64,000 nucleotides of DNA. Source: Typha latifolia (taxonomy: Eukaryota > Streptophyta > Magnoliopsida > Poales > Typhaceae). Below the pieces are notes generated by a model. It was not told where the DNA came from, ran no database searches, and saw nothing but the letters and a program-made list of their open reading frames with translations. The DNA is taken from positions 21,974,704 to 22,038,703 of the forward strand of contig CM034099.1 of NCBI GenBank assembly GCA_019914945.1, in the 5' to 3' direction. Below, one piece after another: positions 25,605 to 37,900 of the stretch (position 1 is the stretch's first letter; every line of letters starts with the position of its first letter). The translations under genes were made by a program, and so were the position numbers.

Positions 25605-26945
25605 TCAAAAAGGTCTCTTTAAGCCTTTAAAATCCACTGATTCGATGCACTCCACACTCGCCCTGGATGCATTCAAGAGCTTAAGCAACTCGCTCGCCTT
25701 CTCCTTTGTAGTCCCACAGCAGCCCACCTGCAGTAGAAGCAATAGCTTCTGAAATGCCCCAACTTGGAGAGCCTCAACCAAACACCCTTCCCCTGCTTCT
25801 CTCCTCTCCTCCAACTCCTCCTTCTCGCCATTCTTGCAGAGCTTCCAAAGAGCCGAGACGGCGAACTCGGTAGCCATGTCTGAGACCCTAAACATCTTCT
25901 TCACCAAGATGGGCACCATTAGAGCATGCTTAAGCCCACTCTGCCTTCCCCGCTTGCAGCTGAGGAGACCATCTAACACTGCCAACGCCTTCTCTGACAT
26001 GCTCTTCTCTGAGTCCACGAGGATCTCAAGAAGCAAAGGGACGAGGCCGAACTCCACGAATTTTGATGCAATCCTCTCGTTTGAAGAGACCAAGTAGAAT
26101 GCGGTGACCAAGGAGGCCTTTGTGGTCTGCGGTGAGATGGGCTTCTCTACTAGCTTTACCAATGCTTCGATTAGTCCGTTGGTCTTTGCCACTGCATCGA
26201 GGCGGTTAGAATCAGACGTAGACACGAGCTCTTTCAGCACTAGGACTGAGTTGAGCCGCCCTGCCAACTTCCCACACCTTAGGATCGAGACTATGGATTT
26301 TAGAGACCCGGGTGATCCGATGTGAAGCTTAGCCTCCTCGTCTAGAGGAAGGAAGCAGACCAATGCCGATAGGATTTCTTCTAAGGCTCCGTCTCTCGAA
26401 TTCTCGATCGATTCGCCGCCCAAGTCGCGGAAAGACGCGGCCAGCACCCGGCCTGCGCCGCCCGATGTAATGCACCTCCGGTTGCGCTCACTCTCTTTGC
26501 CTAACGATTTTACCTTGGACGTCAACGCGACGCATCCCGCCCCGTCGCCGCGCCGGCTCGACGAAGAAATCCCCGACAAGATCTCCGACACCTGCATCGG
26601 GTTCACCGGAATCCGAGGCGTGGGGATCCTCTCGACGCCCAACGCGCGATTGGCGACGCACCATTCTTGTATCATCCTCCGCAGCGAGTGGTTCGGGATC
26701 AGGTCCTCGTTCCTGATGGGCACGCCGGTCACCGGGCATGTCCCGTTACCGCGATCGAGCCACGACTCGATGCTCTGGCGGTCGTAGGTGATGCCGGTGG
26801 AGGCGATCACTGGGTCACGCATTAGATCAAGCGATATCGGGCACCGGAAGTGCGTCGGGACCGACAGCTCGGCGCCGCCGGCGTGAATCCTCTTGAGCAA
26901 AGGGACTTTCGGGCTCAATTTGGAAGTCCTCCGAGTAGAAGACAT
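25605..26945 (-). CDS. U-box/ARM-repeat E3 ubiquitin ligase (PUB20/21 type), intronless
   Basis: 446 residues in one exon. The U-box spans about residues 30-100 ([54 protein letters not shown]), the fold that binds E2 enzymes. The rest is helical ARM-type sequence with leucine-rich blocks ending in a [17 protein letters not shown] motif characteristic of plant PUB20-PUB29 proteins. Such proteins ubiquitinate targets in the cytosol and often modulate stress or defence signalling; the target here is unknown. The open frame continues 67 codons upstream to 27146. However, a minus-strand TATA box at 27058-27065 falls inside that extension, so MSSTRR at 26945 is the likely start. Base composition is GC-rich in the 5' half. 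Confidence 0.92.
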   Translation of the reverse strand: MSSTRRTSKLSPKVPLLKRIHAGGAELSVPTHFRCPISLDLMRDPVIASTGITYDRQSIESWLDRGNGTCPVTGVPIRNEDLIPNHSLRRMIQEWCVANRALGVERIPTPRIPVNPMQVSEILSGISSSSRRGDGAGCVALTSKVKSLGKESERNRRCITSGGAGRVLAASFRDLGGESIENSRDGALEEILSALVCFLPLDEEAKLHIGSPGSLKSIVSILRCGKLAGRLNSVLVLKELVSTSDSNRLDAVAKTNGLIEALVKLVEKPISPQTTKASLVTAFYLVSSNERIASKFVEFGLVPLLLEILVDSEKSMSEKALAVLDGLLSCKRGRQSGLKHALMVPILVKKMFRVSDMATEFAVSALWKLCKNGEKEELEERREAGEGCLVEALQVGAFQKLLLLLQVGCCGTTKEKASELLKLLNASRASVECIESVDFKGLKRPF

Positions 26946-27057
26946 GGTGATGTAAAAAGGGTTCCGAGTTGTGAAAGCGTTGGAGAAGAGAATAATGGAT
27001 TGACAATCGAGATCGAGATCGATATCTTCGGTAGGGGAAACAGGAGAAGGTAGGTCT

Positions 27058-27065
27058 TTATATAC
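27058..27065 (-). promoter_or_regulatory. TATA box of the U-box gene
   Basis: Reads TATATAAA on the minus strand, 113 bp upstream of the ATG at 26945. It predicts a leader of around 80 nt and argues against translation from the in-frame Met at 27146. Confidence 0.6.
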
Positions 27066-27295
27066 GCGTTGGATTTGGGGTTTGGGTTTGGGTTTGAATG
27101 TTGACCGTTGAAGTTTGAATGGATGGAAACGGCTTGATTTCTTCACGTCGTTGTTTAATTTACATTTGTTTATGTTGTTTTAAATTTTAAACGAAGGCCG
27201 AAGGGGGGGTGGGGTGAAAAATAAAAGAGACGAGAACTTGGGCTTCTTGTTGGACTTTGACGAGGTTGGCCAGATCCGAGTCAAATAATAGTCGG

Positions 27296-27322
27296 TGAGA
27301 GAGAGAGAGAGAGAGAGAGAGC
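27296..27322. repeat. (GA)n microsatellite
   Basis: GA dinucleotide run upstream of the U-box gene promoter. Confidence 0.95.
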
Positions 27323-27892
27323 CGTGTTTGAAAATTTAAGTTGAACCAGAGGATACCTTTGTTCTATTACAAAGGAACATTTTTACACTGGGCTGGACTA
27401 TAGCTGGGGCTGGGGAAGAATGGTACTACTCAACTCGTTGCAATAAATTCATTGATAACCTATATTATTAAATAATCTATGATTTGTAACTGGATACTTT
27501 TTAAGAATTTAATTTTGAAAATCGTAAGTTGAATTCTTAATTATTTAATATATGAACATACAATACAAGCTAATTATATGCTAAACAGAAAGACTAGCAT
27601 TTGGACAATTCACCAAATACAATAAAGCATAATTTTAATTCAATTAAAATTTCTTATTAATTAGTTAACTTTGGCAGATATCCATTTTTTGAGCGATATA
27701 TTCGTAAATAATAGATTTAAAAAGGTATGTGTATAAAAGAAATCTAAAAAGAATTCCAATTAATGATCGATGCGTATAGTGACGAACGTTGGTCGGTACC
27801 TCAACACGTGTAAGAAATGCAGAGTGCCGACCGCGGGAAAGGCATCGATTAGTACCTACACATGAATAATAATATTATTATTAACAATAAAG

Positions 27893-28337
27893 GATTCTTA
27901 TATATCACACCCCTTATATTTTAAGTATTTTATGATTCATACCCATCTTTGAAAATTTTATAATATAATATCTTATATGTATTTTATTATAATATATAAA
28001 TATTTATAAATACTTAAATGACATCTATTTTTTTTATCTTCTTTCTTAGCCAAGAAAAAAAGAGAAGGAGGGAGAGAGATGATTAGTCAAGATGAGGAAG
28101 TGTGATGGTGGTGACAGCGACGACGAAAGCAACGGTGAAGGAGGTAGATAGGAAAAATAATTTAAAGATATAAAAATAAAAAAAAAAATTATGAGAGTAT
28201 TTTAATAATTTAATTGATATTAATTAATTAAAATAATATCAAGATATTAAATAAGAATTATACAAGAAAATGAGGTTCGAGTTACAAAATTTTAAAAACG
28301 AGATGTGAATTAAAAAAAAAAAAATATTAGATGTCAT
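27893..28337. mobile_element. AT-rich inverted-repeat element (MITE-like)
   Basis: The two ends are imperfect inverted repeats of roughly 80 bp. For example, GATTCATACCCATC at 27934-27947 followed by AAAATTTTATAA matches, on the other strand near the right end, AATTCACATCTCG followed by AAAATTTTGTAA. The middle has a short GC-richer patch (about 28080-28150) and no coding capacity. The exact ends and target duplication are not resolved. Its terminal phrase (TAT-N-CACACCCC) resembles the termini of the elements at 40521 and 60366. Confidence 0.4.
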
Positions 28338-28849
28338 AGTTAGTGTGAAGATAACGATGAAAGAAGAAACTTCTCTTCTTCTTCTTTTTTCCTATTCTAT
28401 TTTAAGCACATGAGTCTCATTTTAGAATTAGAGTTTTCCCACTTAATAGAGATAAGATGGGAAACGAAAAGGACTAGAAACAAAGATAACAAATAATATG
28501 TAAACTTTGTTTGGCCCTATTCACACACATAAGAATCGGCATTAGCAAACTTTGCACCCAAAATAGAGGACTAGATGAACAATAAAAACTCAAGACTTGC
28601 TATACATGAGAAAATTTGATAAATATAAGAGATTCGAATCAAACCAAAAAGGTTAAATGTGCTTCACTTTGGCCGTTTTAGCATTTTAAATTATTCGCTC
28701 GCAGTTGCGATTGATACTTCATTAACAATCTTTCTATCACAGATAGAGAATAACGCTACTATATATCCAAAGATCAAATATCATACATTATTTGTTATGT
28801 GATGCTTAACAATCTCTATTTAGTTATTAATTATAAAATAAAAAAGTAT

Positions 28850-28857
28850 TATATATA
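28850..28857 (+). promoter_or_regulatory. Candidate TATA box of the aspartic protease gene
   Basis: TATATATA about 45 bp upstream of the ATG at 28902. A (CCA)n run at about 28875-28900 follows, so the leader would be short. Low-complexity sequence makes this only a candidate. Confidence 0.4.
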
Positions 28858-28901
28858 GTACAAGAAGAAGATGCACCACCACCACCACCACCACTACCAC
28901 C

Positions 28902-30350
28902 ATGCATTCACTCTTTTTAACTCTACCCCTCCTCCTCCTCCTCCTCTCACCCGCCGCCCTCGGAAGCACTAATACCGGTTTCACGCTCCGATTGATCCAC
29001 CGCGACTCCATCCACTCCCCCCTCCGTCCCCGCAACCTTACCGACACCGACCTCCGCCGCCGCCTTGGTCGCTACACTCGTGCTCGCCTCCTCCGCCTCC
29101 GGTCCGCCCTCGCCCTCGATGATGGCACACTGCTCAATGCCGCCACTCCTCGCCCAATCGTCCAGCAAGATGACTGGCAGTACTACGTCCAGCTCCGGCT
29201 CGGCACGCCTGAGACGATGCTCCACCTCCTCCTCGACTCCGGCAGCCACCTCATCTGGACCCAATGCCACCCATGCACCACGTGCTTTACCCAAGATCCA
29301 CCCCATTACTACCCCCAAAACTCTAACACATTCGCCTACGTCCCGTGTAACGATCCGCTGTGCAAAGATTACACATGCACTGAGGGCAAGTGCAAGTACA
29401 CGCTTAAGTACAGCGACCGAAGCCAATCTACTGGATACTTGGCTCGGGAGACGTTGACCCTAGAGTCCTCGGAGCTCGGCAAGTCCGTGGCCTTCCAGCA
29501 CGTGGCGTTCGGGTGCGCGTTTGAGACCACGCCGCAGGAAATCTTCCACAAGGCCACCGTGATCAGTATGTTTGACAAGAAGTTATATATAAAAATATAT
29601 TTCTTAGTTTCTGACTTATTTTGAGACTTAATTGTGATTTTAAAAACAATTATTAAGCCAGGTGGAATACTCGGAATGGGCCTCGACCCGCTCTCGCTGC
29701 CGGTCCAGCTCGGCGACCGGATCAAGAAGCGATTCTCCTACTGCCTCGTGCCGGCCGCCGCGCCGACTCACAGCTATCTACGATTCGGCGACGACATACC
29801 AACCAACGCCGGCTACAAAACCACGGCGTTACTCCAAAGCAACAAAAAACGCCCCTATTACCTCGTTAATCTCGTCGCCATCTCCTTCAACGGCGACCGC
29901 CTCACCCTACCGCCCGACGGGTTCTCCCGCGGCTGCCTCATCGACTCCGGCGCGGCGTACACGGCTCTCAGCTCTTCAGTGTACGACGTAGTGCATGGAG
30001 CCATGAGGAGCTACTTCGGAAGGTTAAATTTATCCAAGGTTAAGGGACGGAAGTACGGGTTTGAAGATCTGGAGCTATGTTACTTGAAGCCTGATGGATT
30101 TGATGCGTATCCAACGATGTCGTTTCATTTCAAAGGGACGGGAAGTGTACAGGAAGTGGAGTTGACTCTGCCGATGAAGAGGTTGTTTGTGATGGATGAC
30201 AAGGGTCGGGGGTTTTGCATGGGAATGCAGAGCTGGGATTCCAAGAACTCAGCACTGATTGGGAGCGTGCAGCAGACGGACGTCAGATTTACGTATGATT
30301 TGGAGAGCAATTTGCTCATGTTTGCCGATGAGAGCTGCGTCAATGATTGA
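28902..30350 (+). CDS. Aspartic protease, nepenthesin-like A1 family
   Basis: Exons 28902-29565 and 29662-30350 give 1353 nt and 450 aa, with a 96-bp intron. A leucine-rich signal peptide (about residues 1-21) precedes a basic propeptide (FTLRLIHRDSIHSP...), then the two-lobed protease. The first active-site motif is DSGS (Asp112, after HLLL and before HLIWTQC); the more usual plant form is DTGS. The second is DSG (Asp316, in GCLIDSGAAYTAL). The cysteine-rich nepenthesin insert (CHPCTTCF...YVPCNDPLC...C-C) is present. It should be secreted or vacuolar and mature by prosegment removal. The substrate is unknown. Exon 1 is strikingly GC- and CTC-rich compared with the flanks. An antisense open frame of 159 codons is a shadow of this composition. 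Confidence 0.92.
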
Positions 30351-31553
30351 AAACATTGCCATACGTCAATGAATTTTATATAGTTATCAATAATATATTG
30401 TACTAGCTAGAATTTGATCACGTTGAAGGGCTGGACTCTAGGAGGTTTAAGGAAGTGAAACTTTTCACCAACTTTGATCTGTTTCTTTCTTCATTTTTTG
30501 AGGGTAAAATGACTCCTAGAAAACCTGTAGGATAATTAATGAAAAAGACATTTCAGAAAATTTCTTCAGTTAAAAGGGATTAATGTGCCACAAAAAATAA
30601 ATGAGAGACCTGTGCAATAGTTCAGTGTTTAGTTGTAACTATGCTATTCTTTTTTTAACATGAGCTCAGAAATGATACCTGTTAATATTTCCTCCATGGC
30701 AGCAGAATCCAACCCTTTTGGGTTTAACTGATGAGACTCACCAACCCATTGCTTCAGAAATGACAAAAGTAATTTCCTAATAAAGGACCAAAGAGCTTCT
30801 AAAAACTCTCGATACTCTGAGAAGCATAATTCTCAGTGGTCCAAGATCAAAAGCTTAAGATGTACAACATAACACTGGTAAAGATCAAGATAAATCTTCA
30901 AGAGGAAGCCAAAAGAAAGGGGTACCTTTGTAGATATTAGATAAGTTTTTGCTAGCTTAAATTTAAGGAGATCATATTGTCAAAGAAACATATGATATAT
31001 CTTCTTGAAAAGAACTATGTTGCAATTGTGTCACCCGAATATATTCATTTATATATTAGGCCAGGGCAAGGGCATGAACACATCCATATCTCAAAGCCAA
31101 GCATTAACGTGAGTATACAATAAGCAACAAACCACAAGTTAGATCAGCATCAAGATATGAAACAACAGAAGATACTTTGAGAGTAAAACTAGCACTACTA
31201 CCATTTTGCAGTATCATCACCCGAATAAGGTGAAGATAACTTCTTTATGATTTGTTGGTCTATGTGAGACACTGAACTACAACCTTATATTACTGCCCAG
31301 TGGAACATCTTAATTTCCTGACATACCACAATTCTTAGGAACCATTTCTAACTAGTTTAAATAAGTACTTTCAGATAATAACAAAAATGCTAAAAAGTTT
31401 TCCAGTAAACATCATTCATGAAAAGAAAGAACAAGAGGCAGAATTTCTAATATAGAGAAAGCGTCGAGATAGAATTTGAGAATAAGAAGACCTCACTGGG
31501 ACCTCACTGGGAGCCCTATCTTTTTTTTTTCCTTCTGTTTATACATTCATCTC
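30351..31553. other. Intergenic between convergent protease and TMK genes
   Basis: Contains the 3' ends of both neighbours. An 11-bp unit, ACCTCACTGGG, occurs twice in tandem near 31490-31511, just past the TMK stop side. No gene seen. Confidence 0.5.
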
Positions 31554-34500
31554 CTATCTTCCATCTGCTGAGGTGAAAGAATCTGCAAAACCTGCAGGCC
31601 TTGTAGGTATGCTGCTCTGGGAGTTCTCCAAGCTAGCAATGTATGGAGTTGATGAAATTGTATTGTACATTTGGGTGCTGTTCTCCAAGTCCTGCCACCT
31701 TTTAAGTGCTTGTGGTAATGTCATGTCCAAGTCGATTGCATATGCATCCTCCAAGTCGGCGGAAGGCTTCCAGACTTCTGCAAGTGAGGATAGGACATTG
31801 ACAGCGCGCCCCATGTCAGGTCTTTGTTGTGGTTCTCTCGCACAGCAGTAGCAAGCTAGCTCAGCAACTGTACTGATGCTTGCGAGGGTATCATCATCAA
31901 TATCAATTGATGGGTCGATGGCCTTTAGGAAGGTGTCCTTATTGATGTGCATCCGTCTAAACCAGGTTACCAAGTGCACATTCTCTTCTGGCTGACTATT
32001 ATCAAGTGCCTTCCGACCAGTAATTAGCTCCATCAGAATCACTCCAAAGCTAAACACATCGGCCTTGGTGGTTACACGGCCCGTCACTGCCAAAAGATAT
32101 TGAACTTCCAATTAAAGCGCAGGTTAAATGGTGGACTTCAATTTATTGCTAGATGAAGGCATGAGGAAACATAAAAAAATATTTTATATCTGACAAGGAC
32201 ACTTATTTTTGAGTCACCAACTTTGGAGAATTCAGTTGCTTTCGGAAGCAAGCAATCATGTACTTACCTTTCATGCAATCACTTAATTTGCTCATTAACT
32301 GTAATAAGAAATCATAAGTTAAGCCTTGATGACCAATTGTCTAGTTCTGATTTCTGAATGACACCGACATATAAAGCAACAGCTTCAGTTGACATCATAT
32401 AAGGTAAATAAGAAGAACTACGACGAATTAGTCACATGAACTCAAAGTCTACGACTTCAACATCAAATGAACAATTATGAGACATGGTTCTGCTACATAA
32501 TATGGTCAGCCTATCCTTGTGTTTTAGAGCTATGTCAAACGCTACAAAACAAGATAATTATTTTAAGGTGTCTTAGAATATGTGTTTGTAATATGGCAGT
32601 TTCAGCTGAACAGGCTAGAAAAGTTCAAAACTCTGTAAGTTCAAATATAAGAAGCAATCATCAGTCCTCATAAACACTGTCAAGGTGCAGACCACTTAAT
32701 GCCTGTTGTTTGAAAATTTAGATACTATACATTTTCTCCTTACATCAGTACCTATGAATTAAAGGGCACCTTTCATCTTTCAGTTAACTTTTAGCTACTT
32801 ACATTCTTTACTACACACATGTTAATATAACTCAAATAAGAAAATATCTATGTACATACCTGCATATTCTGGTGCAAGATATCCAAAAGTACCAGCAAGT
32901 CTTGTTTCAACAGAGTATTTTCCCTCTGGTGCAAGTCGAACAAGTCCAAAATCTGCAACCTTAGCCTTCATATCATCCCCAAGAAGAATGTTGGAAGGCT
33001 TTAAATCTCTGTGTATGAAGCTTTGATGAGCCAGACTATGCAAATACTCAACTCCACGTGCTACATCCAGTCCAATGCTCAATCTTCTCTTCCATTCCAG
33101 TGGTTTCCACCCTTCTTTCATCCAATTGAAAAGATGATCGCTAAGTGTTCCACCAGGCATGTATTCATACACCAAAATCTTCTCATTTGCATCCAAGCAA
33201 TAACCAAGGAGCGAGACTAAATGTCGATGACGGACTCTGGTGAGGACAGAAATCTCAGACTTAAATTCACTCAAACCTTTCGATTCCATTGGCCCACCCT
33301 CCATTCGCTTCACAGCAATCTTGGTGCCATCATGGAGTTCTCCCTTGTAGACTGTTCCAAATCCACCGCGGCCCAGTATATTCTCCTCGTTGAAATTGTT
33401 TGTCACATGCCTAAGAATTTGAATTGAAATTACCATGTTTCCTGGTTCGCCAACCTGGAGATCACTAGGTCCACTGCTTGTATGGCTGCCTGTAGCACTC
33501 GCTAGAGAAATCTTCAGCATTTCTGCATCAGAACCAGAATGTTGAGGGTGTACCACTATGTTATTTGGCTTATGAGCTCTTCCAATTTGGTAGTTGTTTC
33601 TCTTACAATAGCAGAATATTAGCAACCCAATAATAAAAGACAGGCAAATAACACCAAGTACGGAACCCACAATTACACCAATTGAAGAGGACTTTTTGCT
33701 GCCATTTCCATCAGTTCCACCTGAACCATCCATAGGATTTTGGCCAGGATGTGGATCCTTGCCAATATTCTTGTTTCCAGTTGTGATCACTTGAACATTT
33801 TGGTTGAAAGATGGTACTTTTCCCCAGAGCATGTTATCTGACACATCCAGTAACCTAAGATATGTTAAATTAGTGAGCGTTGCTGGGATGGTACCATTGA
33901 GATTGTTGCCTGAAAGAATCAACTTCTGCAGAGAAGGTAACAACTGAAAATACGGTGAGATCGTACCATTAAGATCCATCTTCTGAAAATTGACGACGAC
34001 AATGTTCCCATGACCATCACAAGTGATTCCCAACCAATTCTCACACGGATCATTTCCCTTCCAATTATTCGCAAACAGAATTGGGTAGTCAAATGACTTG
34101 GAGATAGAGAGCATCACATTCACTCTGGGATCGCAATCACCAATGTCTGTACGGCAAAATCGCTCCGTAGATGCAACAACATCCAACGTCATATTTGGAT
34201 TCTTGAACACAGGGACAGGCCCTTGAAGTAAATTATTCGTCAAGGTGACAACTTTAAGGGATTTCAACTCAGTTAACGACGCGGGCACCAGCCCTGTGAA
34301 CTGGTTGTCCCTGAGGTCCAAATCCACCAGATCTATCAACTTGGAAAAATCTGGTAGAGGACCGGAGAATGCGTTCGACTGCAGCCACAGCTGCTGGAGC
34401 CGCGACATATTTGCGACGAAATTAATGCCACCCGACAACTGCCCTCCCTGCTGGTTGTTAAGAAGAAGAAATCTCACCTGCGAGAGTGCGAAGCTTTGTG

Positions 34501-35116
34501 GGATGCCACCTTCAAGCGAGTTGAAGGAGAGAACGAGATGATCCAAATTGGGGAATGAGGTGGCGAAAAATTCCGGCACGGAGCCGATTATGCCGGCCTC
34601 AGTCGCCGTGAAATTGGCGAGATTGGAGGCGACTGTAAGATCGGGTTGAATCGACCATGGTGATAAGGGGTTGTGATCTAGGGTCACGTGGACTAGAGAA
34701 TGGAGATTGGAGAAGAAATTTTGCGGTATGGAGGTGAAATTATTGTCGTGGAGGAAGAGATATTGGAGGGAGGAGAGAGCAGAGAGAGAGGGAAGCGGCC
34801 CCGACAGAGAATTCGCCATGAGCTCGAGGCGGACGAGGGCGGTGAGATCACCGACTTCGTCGGGGAGGTAACCCGAGAGCCCGCGCTTGCCGACCTGGAT
34901 GGCCGTGACGCGACCGGCGGAGCAAGTGACCTGGGGCCAGGAGCACGGATCGGTCGATTTGGACCAGTTCAGAGACTGTGGAGGACGGAGTGCTGCGGCG
35001 ATGGCGAGCATAGCCGCCGCGTCGCCGGCGGAAGCGGCGGAGGCTGAGACGGTTGTGGACGGGCGGAGGAGGAGGAACAGGAACAGGAACGGGGAGAGGT
35101 GGAGAAGGGAGGGCAT
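31554..35116 (-). CDS. LRR receptor-like kinase, TMK (transmembrane kinase) family
   Basis: Exons 35116-32860 and 32086-31554 (intron 773 bp) give 2790 nt and 929 aa, close to the usual TMK length. Order: signal peptide (1-27), first LRR block, an intervening region with paired cysteines, a short second LRR block ([20 protein letters not shown] then three repeats), a single membrane helix ([20 protein letters not shown]) and a kinase. Kinase landmarks: glycine loop [12 protein letters not shown] from about residue 581, Lys in [15 protein letters not shown] at about 702 and DFG at about 722-724. All catalytic residues are present, so the kinase should be active. TMKs act at the plasma membrane in auxin-linked growth signalling. 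The single intron after EYA in subdomain VIII matches the family's gene structure. Confidence 0.95.
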
Positions 35117-37900
35117 GGTGACGGTGATCAGGGGATTCCGCTGGGCTAGGTTTAGGGTCTGGGAAGCGCAGGAGTGGAGATGAAGGAGACGACGGGGTTT
35201 AAGGCGAGGTTTGGAAAGCGTGGGAAGGGCGACGCAATCGAAACCGGAAAGGCTTAACCAAAAACGAAGATAGGATCCTCTGCAGAGATAATTGCAGTAA
35301 TTAACAAATCGAAATACCCAGGCACCCCCTAATTGGCTACGCCAGTAAATTTTCTGAACTTTCTACAATCTGGAATGTAGAAGATCGGCTGCACGAAAGA
35401 GTCAACCTGTACTGACGACAAGTTCTTCAAAAAGGGTTAGAGTAAAGCAAAATATTCCGCGGCCTTCCGTTATGGGAAGGTTTGGGCAGTTGTTGGTGAA
35501 ACATGTGAGTAGTTGAGGAGCCCCAGGTGGAATTGGGTGCATCTCGGTGGGCCCGCGCAACGAAATAGATGCGATTGGTGGGTCATGGCAATGAGCGGCG
35601 GGTGAACGTTTGGGTGCAAATTCTGGGTGTACTCGATTAATTTTTCGTGCGAATTGGCTAATGGGAAAGTGACAGCAGACGCCTTAATTCCTTCCCAATT
35701 TGGCATATGCCTTAAATTGCTCTGTCACCTTTGCGTTTACGGAAATGCCCCCGGCTTTCTTTCCTGATCTTTTCTAACGGTTCGTGTGCACGGAGGGTAA
35801 AATAGACAATGAGGTATATTTATTTATTGTCACATTAATATTTTCCCTTTATTTCGTTTAGCGAATTGTGAGACTTGATGAATGGATGATGATTGATATT
35901 TTGCTATCTTGTATCACAAACTGCAGTTAATTGGACAATAAAAAGAATACATAAATATACGAAAATTAAAATATATGATGAGAAAACTAGTTGGATTGGA
36001 TAAAATACCTAGAAGATTTAATTGTCTGTATTAATAAATAGGTTTATAGTGTCTGTCAGTACAAATGCACAAAATTAAAACGTAACGTAACTTGTTCATT
36101 TAATGTACATAAAGTGGTTATGTATAACATACTAGTGTACATAGCACTAGGTCTCTGCTTGTATCATGATTCAACATACTCCGGTCAATCTGCTTATCCT
36201 CAATATATTAAATATATGTTGCGAACTGGCTTAATCCGATCGGCAACGGTTCCAAAACTTAGATCCTAGCTTGACAGCCTTCCAATGGCTAAATGGATGC
36301 TAAGATTAGTTCGTGGTGTGAAGGGGGAGAAGTTGCTGTGGAAGAGGGACGTTAGAGGCTCGTAGAGGCCGACCAATGACTTGGGTGGTGGAAGAAAAGA
36401 GAAGGGAGAGAACGCCAATGGCTAGAGTCAAGAGAGAAAGAGATGAGGCTAAAGGCAATTCCAATACAGATAAAAAATCACAATTAGAATTTCCTCAACA
36501 TATTTATAGAGGTTCACCCTAATGACTCCTTAATTAACATAAAAACACTCCAAACAACCTAACAATCATTAACTTAACATACACTTTCGCCGTGATGTGT
36601 TCGAACGCGCCTAATTGCGTTCGAACATGAAATTTTCGTTTCTTTGTCAATACGAACGCCACATACTCAACTAGATAAAATAGGCTCATTTCCATGAACC
36701 TAATGTCACGCGTAGAGCCAATATGGATCGAATCGTATTATTTCACCACGCTTTCGACCACTTTATCTTCAAGGTGTCTATAGTGGTTCTCAAACCTTAT
36801 GTATAGAAATCAATTATTCATGTACAAGTGAACGGAGCCTTAATGTGAGATTACGAAGAATTTATATGATAATAAATAATAATGGACAATATTATATGCA
36901 AGACTTATAAATATAAAGAACTTAAATACAAGATATCTATAAGAAACTTTTATTAATTTGCTTTTATGCGTGAGAGTAATATGGTAAAAAGTGAAACTTA
37001 CTTAGTATTCCATCTTAATAACCGTTAGTTATTCCATAGTGCTAACAACCCACTATTAGGGTTAGTTTTTTTTTTTTTCTTGTCCCCTTTTTTCTAGCTT
37101 TCTTCATCTAATTACTTCGGCTAAGAAAAGGAGAGAGACTTTCCCTTGCATCCTCCTCACAAGTTTTTGTATGTGCATCTATTTCTACTCCTGCGTCTTA
37201 CCACCATCTCTCCTCCGTTTTTTTAGAGAGAGAGAGAGAGACTGACCTATCTCTCTCACTTTCTTTTATTTTTCATAACCAACCTGTCTTACTCAACTTA
37301 TGCCTCTGTTAAAATAATTCGATAAGCAAGCGAACGATTGAGAGCGGTCTCTTCACCTTTTGACTTACTAAGGCAATCATAGTTATAAATGATGAAGATT
37401 AGCTCTGTGGGTGACATTAGGCGGGTAGGGGCTAGTTACAAAGATGATAACTATAATATTTATCACTAATGTCACCTCGAGCTTGCGCGGTCGAGTTTTA
37501 TTTGCCCGATTCACAAATTATGTACGTGAAATTATCAAATTATGATGAAATCGCGAATAACTTTAAATCCTTTGCCTCTTTGAATCTATTAAAGCCATAC
37601 TTTCTTATTGTATTTTATTGTCTATCCTCAAACTTAATATTCTAGTTTTCTCTTATATTGAGACTAAAGGAATTGTTTGTTTTGAGGCTAAGCTTTGAAT
37701 TTAATTAGTTAGTCTTATTTTTTTTAATTTAAAATTAAAAGGCCTCTGTTAACAAGGTTTTTATTTTATTTATAATAGTTAATGAGTCTTCTTAGCCTAC
37801 GGGCTTTTCCGTAACAAAGTGGTCGCTATCTGAAAGATCTCAAATTCCATATGGTTGGTTATTTTTGGCGTTCTTCTTCTAAAAGCTTCCATACTCCTCT
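35117..37900. other. Intergenic, repeat-like, no gene recognised
   Basis: 35117-35300 should carry the TMK leader and promoter. Farther right, 36180-36780 contains TTCGAACGCG-type phrases near 36600-36640 reminiscent of those in intron 2 of the PLAC8 gene, so both may come from one retrotransposon family. No ends were found. A GA run lies near 37225-37241. An open frame at 35470-35706 (minus) has no family features. Confidence 0.35.

Noticed and set aside
26470..26787. 105-codon plus-strand frame inside the U-box gene
   Set aside because: Reverse-strand shadow of the U-box/ARM coding sequence.
28947..29426. 159-codon open frame antisense to the aspartic protease
   Set aside because: Shadow of the GC-rich protease exon; no protein features, and the sense frame is clearly the real gene.
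35470..35706. 78-codon minus-strand frame upstream of TMK
   Set aside because: No family features, lies in the promoter flank, no splice continuity.
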